Below, piece after piece: positions 1-5,516 of a stretch of 5,616 bases of DNA. The stretch is from an uncultured Succinatimonas sp. (GTDB lineage Bacteria > Pseudomonadota > Gammaproteobacteria > Enterobacterales > Succinivibrionaceae), in contig CALBLB010000155.1 in NCBI GenBank assembly GCA_937896115.1, positions 1 to 5,616 on the forward strand, read 5' to 3'. The number at the start of each line of letters is the position of its first letter. The stretch's first letter is position 1. Below the pieces are notes generated by a model. That model searched no databases, was not told the origin of the DNA, and was given only the letters and a program-made list of their open reading frames with translations. Position numbers and translations under genes: made by a program.

Positions 1-179
1 TACCCGTAGGATTGGCCGTCGTCTCTAATCTGCTTACCGTTGCAGGCGGTGTAATTTTGGGGTTAGGGGGCATTTCAATCTTGGTATTCTGGATCATGAT
101 GATCATGCCGGGAACTGCCGGGCTCAACCGTTTTGGGCCAGATCCTCTTGCCAAAACACCGGCTTTAAATCAAGCATAA
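1..179 (+). CDS. DUF805 family inner-membrane protein, C-terminal fragment
   Basis: The reading frame is open from base 3 and ends at TAA 177-179, giving 58 visible residues; the start lies outside the window. The visible part is one long hydrophobic segment rich in Gly, Leu, Ile and Val, followed by a short polar tail containing PGTAGLNRFGPDP. That tail matches the signature that closes DUF805 proteins (usually G-T-x-G-x-N-R-[YF]-G-P-D-P), small integral membrane proteins such as YhaH and YhaI of E. coli, whose function is not established. The last transmembrane helix and cytosolic tail are therefore intact and only the N-terminal part is missing. The gene converges on the methyltransferase gene, with a hairpin between them. 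The family call is firm from the tail motif; no role can be assigned. Confidence 0.8.
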   Translation, partial: PVGLAVVSNLLTVAGGVILGLGGISILVFWIMMIMPGTAGLNRFGPDPLAKTPALNQA

Positions 180-186
180 AAATCTA

Positions 187-220
187 TGGCGTGATCCCAT
201 GTTTACTTAGGATCACGCCA
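187..220. terminator. Convergent-gene hairpin, probable bidirectional terminator
   Basis: A perfect 11-bp inverted repeat, TGGCGTGATCC at 187-197 and GGATCACGCCA at 210-220, encloses a 12-base loop. It sits between the stop codons of two converging genes (179 and 249). Read on the minus strand, the stem is followed by TAGATTTTTA, a fair U-tract, so it suits the methyltransferase gene best. On the plus strand the following bases (CTCCTTAAAATTT) are a poor tract, so termination of the DUF805 gene may be weaker. Confidence 0.7.
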
Positions 221-248
221 CTCCTTAAAATTTAGCTACAAATGCTGT

Positions 249-1373
249 TTAAGCATCCTGCCATACTTCTTTGGCGATCTCGACAACTAATCTTAGCTTG
301 GCCCATTGCTCATCTTCTGTGAGTATATTGCCTTCAACGGTGGAACTAAAGCCGCATTGTGTGGACAAACATAATCTTTCCAAGGGTACATATTGCGCGG
401 CTTCTAAAATTCTGGCTTTAACCGCTTCTTTATTTTCAAGCTCCGGGAATTTTGAGGTGATAAGCCCCAAAACCACAGTCTGATCTTTAATATAGCGCAA
501 CGGTTTGAAGTCTCCGGCGCGCTCTGAGTCATACTCAAGGAAGAAGGCATCGACATTGCAATGGCCAAAAAGCAGTTCCGCCACAGGTTCATAGCCGCCT
601 GATGAAAACCAGGTGGAGCGGAAATTGCCGCGGCATATATGCATAGAAATCGTAAGATCGGCAGGTTTTTTGGCAATGATGGCATTAAGCACATCAACGT
701 AGTGTTGGGCAACGGCTTTTAAATCATGACCGTATGAAGAGTATTGCTCAGTTTTTTCTTTTGAACAAAACTCTCCCCAAGAAGTATCGTCAAACTGTAA
801 ATAGCGACATCCCTCATCATACAAAGCCAACATACAATCAGTCCAGGCTTTGGTTATATCGGCAAAAAGCTGTTCATCATTGTTTTTATACAGATCGATT
901 GGAGCATAATCATTGGTGCGTACTACGCAGATCTGATAAAGCATTGACGGCGAAGGTACGGTAAATTTCACCAAGTTTTCGCCGGCGATTGCTTTTAATT
1001 TTCTAAAATGTTTTAAAAAAGGATGCTCTTTGGAAAAAGCAACTTTTCCTGTGATCCTGGCTGTTTCTGCCTTGGGCTGACTGCCGTGAAATTTGGTAGA
1101 CCAGGCTTTGGCTTCTACTTTCTCCACTCCCTCAAGACCTACTAAAAAATCCAAATGCCAAAAATCACGACGGAACTCGCCGTCGGTTACGGCCTTAAGA
1201 CCGCAAGCCTTTTCTTTGACAATTAGTTTAGTAATTTCTTCGTCTTCAACTTTTTCCAGTTCTTGGTAATTTATGACAGATTTCTTAAAGAGGTTTCTGG
1301 CAGAACTTAAAGTTGCGGGACGTAAAAAAGAACCCACGTGATCGGCTCTGAAGGGAGGGTGAAGGTGTGCCAT
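249..1373 (-). CDS. Cobalamin-independent methionine synthase-like methyltransferase (MetE C-terminal domain family, YxjG/YxjH type)
   Basis: The 374-residue protein corresponds to the catalytic C-terminal half of MetE alone, as in the stand-alone YxjG/YxjH proteins; full-length MetE is about twice as long. The family moves a methyl group to a zinc-bound thiol, typically homocysteine to give methionine, in the cytosol. The zinc site is recognisable: His245 and Cys247 in SMHICRGN, Glu280 in FFLEYDSE, and Cys340 in STQCGFSS. Near the N-terminus, DHVGSFLRP (11-19) and VTDGEFRRDFWH (62-73) are substrate-site motifs of this branch, and LQFDDTSW lies at 192-199. The ATG is preceded by GGAG (plus 1381-1384) at 7 bases, which supports this start. 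The gene stands alone between two hairpins. No MetJ-type operator was seen upstream. The methyl donor and thiol acceptor of such short homologues are often unproven, so methionine synthesis is inferred rather than shown. Confidence 0.88.
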   Translation of the reverse strand: MAHLHPPFRADHVGSFLRPATLSSARNLFKKSVINYQELEKVEDEEITKLIVKEKACGLKAVTDGEFRRDFWHLDFLVGLEGVEKVEAKAWSTKFHGSQPKAETARITGKVAFSKEHPFLKHFRKLKAIAGENLVKFTVPSPSMLYQICVVRTNDYAPIDLYKNNDEQLFADITKAWTDCMLALYDEGCRYLQFDDTSWGEFCSKEKTEQYSSYGHDLKAVAQHYVDVLNAIIAKKPADLTISMHICRGNFRSTWFSSGGYEPVAELLFGHCNVDAFFLEYDSERAGDFKPLRYIKDQTVVLGLITSKFPELENKEAVKARILEAAQYVPLERLCLSTQCGFSSTVEGNILTEDEQWAKLRLVVEIAKEVWQDA

Positions 1374-1420
1374 GCTGATACTCCGAATATTTAATAGAAA
1401 AAAACTATTTTATGTAATGT

Positions 1421-1450
1421 AATATAAAACATTTATCATGTTCTTGGCAA
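1421..1450 (-). promoter_or_regulatory. Candidate sigma-70 promoter of the methyltransferase gene
   Basis: Read on the minus strand, TTGCCA (plus 1445-1450) is followed after 18 bases by TATATT (plus 1421-1426). These are five-of-six matches to the -35 and -10 consensus. The region is very AT-rich and lies directly downstream of the transporter terminator, where this gene would need its own promoter. The predicted leader is about 40 bases and contains a small inverted repeat, AATAG (1393-1397) with CTATT (1405-1409) around seven A residues. Assigned by eye only. Confidence 0.45.
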
Positions 1451-1451
1451 G

Positions 1452-1481
1452 AAAAAAGCATGCCTTCCAGCATGCTTTTTT
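1452..1481 (-). terminator. Rho-independent terminator of the transporter gene
   Basis: The arms AAAAAAGCATGC (1452-1463) and GCATGCTTTTTT (1470-1481) are perfect reverse complements around a six-base loop. On the minus strand the GC-containing stem runs into six T residues, 17 bases past the transporter stop codon. The A/T tracts are symmetrical, so it could also stop transcription in the other direction. Confidence 0.88.
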
Positions 1482-1497
1482 ATAAATATATTTTTGC

Positions 1498-2760
1498 TTA
1501 AGCTTCCTTAGGCAGTTTGCTTTGCATTTCCTTATTTACAATATTGCAAACGCAGGAATCAGACCATACGTTAAGGCAGGTCTCTATCATATCTATTACT
1601 GCGTATACAGGCAGGATCACTCCCATAAACTCTACAGGTACATGCATCGATGACATAAGAGAAATGGTAAGGAAGAAACAGCCCATCGGCACGCCGGCGT
1701 TACCTACTGCTGCAATAGTGGCAATAAAGATCCAGGTGATCACGGTTGAAATACCGACATCAAGTCCCGTATTTTGCATGAGGTAAAGCGAAGTAACCAA
1801 AATGAATGCGGCACAACCGTTCATGTTGATAGTTGTACAAATCGGCAGTACAAAGCGGGAAATACGGTGATCTACATGTAAATTGTCTTCTGCCGAAGCC
1901 ATAGTTACAGGCAACAGCGCGACCATGAGGGCAGGAGCCATGCCGCGAGCAATTTTTAACGGATTAAGTCCTCTTAAAATCAAAATAATCGGCAGGATCA
2001 CCAGCATTTGCACGAAGTTGGCACTTAAGACCACCCCAAAGTATTGGGCTATACCTCCTAAGATCACGCCCGCCTCAAGTTGAGTGACCAACTGTGAGGT
2101 AAAGGCAATGATACCCAAGGGCAAAGCGAGAATGAGCCAATGGATGAGAACGAACAGCAGATCCTGCAATCCTAAAAACAGCTTGACTACTGCAGTACGT
2201 CCATCAGAGTGCGGCATGGCGGCAAGGCCCAGACCTAAAGCTGCGGCGATGATCAGCACCGACAGAACGTTACCTGCAACAAAGGGTTGAATGATATTGT
2301 TGGGGATCACATTCAGAATATGACTGTAGTACGTCTCTCCTCCGCCAATACTTGAGGCATCAAAACCTTGAACGGTAGTTCCGACGGGAATATTTTCAGG
2401 AGCTATAACCAAAAACAGAACACCTGCCAAAGCAGCCGCCAGCACGGTGGTCAACAGGGTATAGAACAGGGTATGCAAAAAAATCGAACCGCCGTTTGAA
2501 CCGTGGTTTAATCTTGCCAACGTGGTTATAAGGGAAAGAGCAATTACAGGAACTGCAACAAGACTGAATAGTCTCGTAAATACAGTGGCGATAAATCCCA
2601 TCAGTTCATTTAAAGCAGGGATCCCGAGCAACCCCAGCAGAGCTCCCAGTATTAATCCGCCCAGATAAAAAGCCGCTGTACGGATCCGTTTGCTACGATT
2701 ATCCGCTAAATCGGACAGAGCCTGATCTGCTGCTTCAGAAACACGTCTGTTATTTGACAA
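1498..2760 (-). CDS. Dicarboxylate/amino acid:cation symporter family (SDF/DAACS) transporter
   Basis: This is a 420-residue inner-membrane secondary transporter of the GltP/SstT fold, the usual length for the family. A charged N-terminus of about 27 residues precedes the first helix (28-48). TM2-3 includes FTRLFSLVAVPVIALSL (61-77). The core C-terminal half is clear: LLPVTMASAEDNL (282-294) at the end of hairpin 1, TINMNGC (310-316) in TM7, AVGNAGVP (351-358) in hairpin 2, and DMIETCLNVWSD (390-401) in TM8. Asp390, Thr394, Asn397 and Asp401 match substrate and sodium ligands of GltPh. Three usual features are changed: no serine-rich hairpin-1 tip, Asn314 where NMDGT has Asp, and Glu393 at the GltPh Arg397 position. 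The last change resembles SstT (Ser/Thr:Na+) more than glutamate carriers, so a neutral amino acid is more likely than a dicarboxylate; the substrate is not determinable. The start is TTG, fixed by a perfect Shine-Dalgarno; the next Met is residue 54. Confidence 0.9.
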   Translation of the reverse strand: MSNNRRVSEAADQALSDLADNRSKRIRTAAFYLGGLILGALLGLLGIPALNELMGFIATVFTRLFSLVAVPVIALSLITTLARLNHGSNGGSIFLHTLFYTLLTTVLAAALAGVLFLVIAPENIPVGTTVQGFDASSIGGGETYYSHILNVIPNNIIQPFVAGNVLSVLIIAAALGLGLAAMPHSDGRTAVVKLFLGLQDLLFVLIHWLILALPLGIIAFTSQLVTQLEAGVILGGIAQYFGVVLSANFVQMLVILPIILILRGLNPLKIARGMAPALMVALLPVTMASAEDNLHVDHRISRFVLPICTTINMNGCAAFILVTSLYLMQNTGLDVGISTVITWIFIATIAAVGNAGVPMGCFFLTISLMSSMHVPVEFMGVILPVYAVIDMIETCLNVWSDSCVCNIVNKEMQSKLPKEA

Positions 2761-2764
2761 AATG

Positions 2765-2772
2765 ACCTCCTT
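2765..2772 (-). promoter_or_regulatory. Consensus ribosome binding site for the TTG start of the transporter
   Basis: On the minus strand AAGGAGGT lies four bases before TTG at 2760-2758. It is the full anti-16S complement and decides the start, because no in-frame ATG or GTG nearby would leave the first membrane helix intact. A strong binding site paired with a weak start codon is a common compensation. Confidence 0.85.
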
Positions 2773-2809
2773 AAACAGTCACTTCATTTCAAGAGCTAAA
2801 TTTACCCAA

Positions 2810-2819
2810 ACGGCGCCGT
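2810..2819. repeat. Perfect 10-bp palindrome in the transporter leader
   Basis: ACGGCGCCGT is self-complementary and is the most GC-rich patch in an otherwise AT-rich leader. It sits downstream of the predicted transcription start of the transporter, where a repressor site could act. It has no long loop, so it is a better candidate for a protein site than for an RNA hairpin. It may also be chance. Confidence 0.3.
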
Positions 2820-2841
2820 ACTCCCAAGCGTTTAGCCTGCG

Positions 2842-2870
2842 GATATAAGGTGCTGTCTCCTATTCCTCAA
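2842..2870 (-). promoter_or_regulatory. Candidate sigma-70 promoter of the transporter gene
   Basis: Read on the minus strand, TTGAGG (plus 2865-2870) and TATATC (plus 2842-2847) are separated by 17 bases. Each matches the consensus at four of six positions with ideal spacing. The predicted start near 2835 gives a leader of about 75 bases. The weak hexamers would fit a promoter needing an activator, and the inverted repeat at 2879-2907 lies just upstream of the -35. Confidence 0.4.
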
Positions 2871-2878
2871 ATGCTATA

Positions 2879-2907
2879 CCACATTTGTTTGGAAACAAAT
2901 CATGTGG
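2879..2907. promoter_or_regulatory. Inverted repeat, candidate regulator binding site
   Basis: ATTTGTTT (2883-2890) and AAACAAAT (2893-2900) form a perfect 8-bp dyad around GG. Outside it CCACAT (2879-2884) pairs with ATGTGG (2902-2907), leaving a three-base bulge on one side. The dyad is centred about 24 bases upstream of the transporter -35 element. No T-tract follows on either strand and no gene ends here, so a terminator is unlikely; an operator or activator site is the better reading. The regulator is not recognisable from the sequence. Confidence 0.4.
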
Positions 2908-3091
2908 AGCGTATCGGCAGTCGGTAAAAGATCCTCGCTGTAGATTTGAGTTCTACCGTGATCCCACGCATCTATGCAGGTGAGAATGTTTTCGCTAATT
3001 TTACTCCAGCTGCCCTTTGTTCAAAAAGCTCTTAATGCTATGCGCTATACTTGTAAAAGAAGCTATTCATCAACAGAGGGATGAAACTGAA

Positions 3092-3733
3092 ATGGATTTT
3101 CTCGAACTCATGCGCAAGCGCTATACCACTAAATATTACGATCCTGAAAAACGTATACCTGATGACAAACTTGAACGCATCTTAGAATGTCTGCGTCTTA
3201 CCCCAAGCTCCGTTAATATGCAGGGGTGGAAATTTTATCTTCTTGATAAACAAAGTAAATCACAATTGCGTCCTGCCATTCCTGACTTCAACGTTCAGCG
3301 TTTTGATACCTGTGATAAGGTGTTGGTACTGTGTGCCAAAACTGATATTGACTATGAATGGACGTTGAAGGTAGCTACCAAACAATATGAAGACGGACGC
3401 TTTGGCAAAGACAAGATCGAAGCAACAGCCAAAGGATGTTTAAATTTTGCACAACAGCACAGAGAAACTGACGGTATTTTTAACTGGACGGCTCGCCAGA
3501 CCTATATTGCTATGGCGACTGTTTTATATGCTTGTGCCGCAGAAGGAATCGATACAACTGCTATAGAAGGCGCCGATTTTAGCAAAGTCAACGAAATCAT
3601 GAAGCTTGCTGAGCAGGGGTTTCAAGCAACTTCTCTTATCCTCATGGGATATCGTTCAGAAAAAGATTCCAATACTTTGGATAAACGTCCTAAAAGCCGC
3701 TTGAATGCGGATGAAGTGATCATCAAGATTTAA
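3092..3733 (+). CDS. NfsB-like oxygen-insensitive NAD(P)H nitroreductase (FMN)
   Basis: The 213-residue protein is close to the 217 residues of E. coli NfsB. This homodimeric cytosolic FMN enzyme reduces nitroaromatics and quinones with NAD(P)H; the natural substrate is usually unclear. FMN contacts of the family are present: Arg10, Thr12 and Lys14 in KRYTTK, the PSSxNxQ motif at 38-44, and Lys201 and Arg203 in RPKSRL near the C-terminus. LCAKTDIDYEW mirrors FCAKTAMDDVW of NfsB. The usual Q-P-W after PSSxN is Q-G-W here. I chose ATG 3092 because MDFLELMRKR aligns with the NfsB N-terminus; the frame is open back to a TTG at 3017, which would add 25 residues. The ribosome site is modest: AGAGGG at 3075-3080, 11 bases away. 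The gene points away from the transporter and is followed by 109 bases before the next start. Confidence 0.88.
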   Translation: MDFLELMRKRYTTKYYDPEKRIPDDKLERILECLRLTPSSVNMQGWKFYLLDKQSKSQLRPAIPDFNVQRFDTCDKVLVLCAKTDIDYEWTLKVATKQYEDGRFGKDKIEATAKGCLNFAQQHRETDGIFNWTARQTYIAMATVLYACAAEGIDTTAIEGADFSKVNEIMKLAEQGFQATSLILMGYRSEKDSNTLDKRPKSRLNADEVIIKI

Positions 3734-3776
3734 CTTAATCCGTTTTTTCAGTTGCCATGAGTTAAATAGACTTTTT
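3728..3776 (+). terminator. Weak terminator candidate after the nitroreductase gene
   Basis: ATTTAACT (3728-3735, overlapping the stop codon) pairs with AGTTAAAT (3760-3767), and a T-run CTTTTT follows at 3771-3776. The stem is AT-rich and the loop is 24 bases, so termination would be partial at best. Read-through into the reductase gene remains possible. Confidence 0.3.
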
Positions 3777-3833
3777 AATACCGGTTGTATGACTTTTGGC
3801 AGAAAAATAGCGATAAACAAAACATATATTTTT

Positions 3834-3837
3834 GAGG
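3834..3837 (+). promoter_or_regulatory. Ribosome binding site that sets the reductase start
   Basis: GAGG lies five bases before ATG 3843. It supports this start over the in-frame ATG at 3789, which has no Shine-Dalgarno and would put 18 unrelated residues before the flavin-binding strand. Confidence 0.75.
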
Positions 3838-3842
3838 TTTGT

Positions 3843-5513
3843 ATGCAGGTAGTGATCATAGGCGGTGTGGCGGCCGGTGCTGCGACGGCCGCACGCTTAA
3901 GAAGACTTGATGAGAAAATCGAGATCACGGTAATAGAGAAGGGAGCATATCCTTCTTTTGCCAACTGCGCCCTCCCTTTTTTTGTAGGCGGAGAATTATC
4001 GTCCCGCGAGTCTTTATTTGCCGTATCGGCAGAATATCTTGAAACACTTTATCGATTAAAACTTCTGCTCAATACTGAAGCCTTATCAATAGATACCGAT
4101 GCACATAAGGTCTTGGTAAGAGGCCAGGACGGAACAGAAAAGCAGATAAAATATGACAAACTGATCATTGCTACCGGCTCAAGATGCGATATTCCTAGAA
4201 AATTTGCCTGCAAAAGGGTCATGGCTTTAAAAACCGTACCCGATGCCGATCTCGTCAGATCTTATGTCGACAGCGGGGCAAGAAAAGCTGTAATCGTCGG
4301 AGCAGGTCCCATAGGACTTGAATGCACCGAAGCTTTGCGCAGTCAAGGATTAAAAGTTTTGATGTGCGAAGCTACGACGACGGTGTTGCCGAAAATGGAC
4401 TGTGAAATTTCACACTATGCATCAAAAGCATTGCAGGATCATGCCGTACAAGTTAAATGCAATTGTAAAGTAACGAATGTTGAAGAAGAAACAGACGGTT
4501 TGAAGGTAACGTTTGATGACGGAAGCTGTGAAAAAACCGACTTTATGATTTGGGGTGCAGGAACTGTACCCAATACCGAGTTTGCTGTTGCAGCGGGGCT
4601 TAAGGCCAATGCAAGAGGTTATCTCATCACCGATGAGTACATGCAAAGCAGTGATCAAGATATTTTCGTTGCAGGGGATGCGGCTTTAGTGCGTGACGCG
4701 GTAAACGGTCAATTAAGACCAAGCGGACTGGCAACGCCTATTTCAAAGCAAGTGCGAGCCTTATGCTCAAAACTTACTAATTCCAATTTATTGCCTTGTA
4801 AACCTGATTGCGGAACTTTTATCGTCAAGATTTTCGATACTGCATTGGGATCCTGCGGATTAAGCTATGAACAAAGTCTGAAAGCAGATCCTAATGCTAC
4901 TTACGTCTGTACTCACAGTTTCAATCACGCTTCGTTCTATCCAGAAGCTTCCAGAATACATGCAAAGCTTTGTTTTTCTAAAAAAAGCGGGAAAATATAC
5001 GGTATACAAGCCGCAGGTGACGCTCCCGGAGTTGATAAGCTTATCGAAGCAGTTTCAACTCTCATAGGGATGCATGGCAATGTATATGATTTATCTCAAC
5101 GTTCTCAAGCATATGCTCCGCCTTTTTCTGCGGTAAGAGATCCTGCCTGTATGATAGGCGCCGTTGCAGAAAACGTAATGAACGGTTTGCTTGATGTCAT
5201 AGGATTTGAGCAGTTGTCCGAATATAAAGACGCATTTAAAATCGACGTAAGACCGTCAACTGCTTTTGCAAAAGGTCATCCGCAGGGCTTTATTAATATT
5301 CCCGCTGCAAAAATAAGGAATGAACTTGACAAGATCCCTGAAGATAAAACGGTGATCATAAGTTGTCTTGTTGGTCAAACTGCCTATATATGCGCCAGGA
5401 TCTTAAAAAGCTGCGGTTATAAAGACGTAAAGGTGCTGACCGGCAGTTTGCTGACGCTTGAGGCAACGGATATGGAGCTTGAAAACGAAAAGCAAAGCTT
5501 AAGTAAGGAGTGA
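3843..5513 (+). CDS. CoA-disulfide / polysulfide reductase with C-terminal rhodanese domain (FAD, NAD(P)H)
   Basis: The 556-residue cytosolic flavoprotein belongs to the CoADR/Npsr group, which reduces CoA disulfide, persulfides or polysulfide with NAD(P)H. Domains in order: FAD fold with GGVAAG (7-12) and ATGS (110-113); single redox cysteine Cys42 in SFANCALP; NAD(P)H fold with GAGPIGLE (153-160), where Glu176 at the end of the second strand favours NADH; FAD motif DIFVAGDAA (273-281); dimerisation domain with Tyr366 (FYPEA) and Tyr424 (YAPPF), matching catalytic tyrosines of staphylococcal CoADR; and a rhodanese domain from about 460 with DVR (468-470), GH (478-479) and Cys508. The rhodanese loop reads CLVGQTAY, with Thr513 where the family normally has Arg, so sulfur transfer may be altered. 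The protein has 19 cysteines. The next gene begins three bases after the stop, implying cotranscription. The preferred disulfide substrate cannot be read from sequence. Confidence 0.9.
   Translation: MQVVIIGGVAAGAATAARLRRLDEKIEITVIEKGAYPSFANCALPFFVGGELSSRESLFAVSAEYLETLYRLKLLLNTEALSIDTDAHKVLVRGQDGTEKQIKYDKLIIATGSRCDIPRKFACKRVMALKTVPDADLVRSYVDSGARKAVIVGAGPIGLECTEALRSQGLKVLMCEATTTVLPKMDCEISHYASKALQDHAVQVKCNCKVTNVEEETDGLKVTFDDGSCEKTDFMIWGAGTVPNTEFAVAAGLKANARGYLITDEYMQSSDQDIFVAGDAALVRDAVNGQLRPSGLATPISKQVRALCSKLTNSNLLPCKPDCGTFIVKIFDTALGSCGLSYEQSLKADPNATYVCTHSFNHASFYPEASRIHAKLCFSKKSGKIYGIQAAGDAPGVDKLIEAVSTLIGMHGNVYDLSQRSQAYAPPFSAVRDPACMIGAVAENVMNGLLDVIGFEQLSEYKDAFKIDVRPSTAFAKGHPQGFINIPAAKIRNELDKIPEDKTVIISCLVGQTAYICARILKSCGYKDVKVLTGSLLTLEATDMELENEKQSLSKE
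5505..5510 (+). promoter_or_regulatory. Ribosome binding site inside the end of the reductase gene
   Basis: AAGGAG sits six bases before ATG 5517 and overlaps the last codons of the upstream gene. It is stronger than the reductase's own site and supports translation of the next gene from the same message. Confidence 0.8.
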
Positions 5514-5516
5514 GGT

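Larger units (their letters stand above)
2773..3091. other. Divergent intergenic region between transporter and nitroreductase genes
   Basis: About 320 bases hold no convincing gene. On the minus side there is a transporter promoter candidate with a leader of about 75 bases. The leader contains GCTAAA (plus 2795-2800) pairing with TTTAGC (2831-2836) around the palindrome at 2810-2819. In the middle lies the inverted repeat at 2879-2907. On the plus side the only -10-like hexamer near the nitroreductase start is TATACT (3046-3051), without a -35 at proper spacing, so that promoter is uncertain. A 32- to 36-codon open frame ends at 3084 just before the nitroreductase start. I see no match to a known riboswitch class or tRNA. 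Confidence 0.6.

Noticed and set aside
190..199. Ten-base word CGTGATCCCA shared with 2957-2966, both intergenic
   Set aside because: Ten-base matches are expected many times by chance in 5.6 kb, and the second copy lacks the hairpin partner present at the first.
404..712. Open frame of 102 codons on the minus strand within the methyltransferase gene
   Set aside because: It overlaps a well-supported gene in another frame, has no ribosome site, and its composition is that of a shadow frame. The same applies to the other overlapping frames within the four full genes.
2758..2880. Possible riboswitch upstream of the transporter (TTATATCC and CTTGGGAG recall purine aptamer strands)
   Set aside because: The conserved junction and loop sequences of the purine class are absent, and no lysine, glycine, TPP or other familiar core could be matched.
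2871..2943. Tiny frames of 13 and 18 codons starting at 2902 and 2871
   Set aside because: There is no Shine-Dalgarno and no recognisable attenuator pattern; they overlap the inverted repeat and look accidental.
3789..3842. Longer start for the reductase at ATG 3789
   Set aside because: There is no ribosome site before it, and the added 18 residues would precede the N-terminal flavin-binding strand that normally begins the protein; GAGG before ATG 3843 is clear.
4401..4414. Perfect palindrome TGTGAAATTTCACA resembling a CRP site
   Set aside because: It lies inside the reductase coding sequence, and the half-site spacing is four rather than the six bases of a CRP site; codons explain it.
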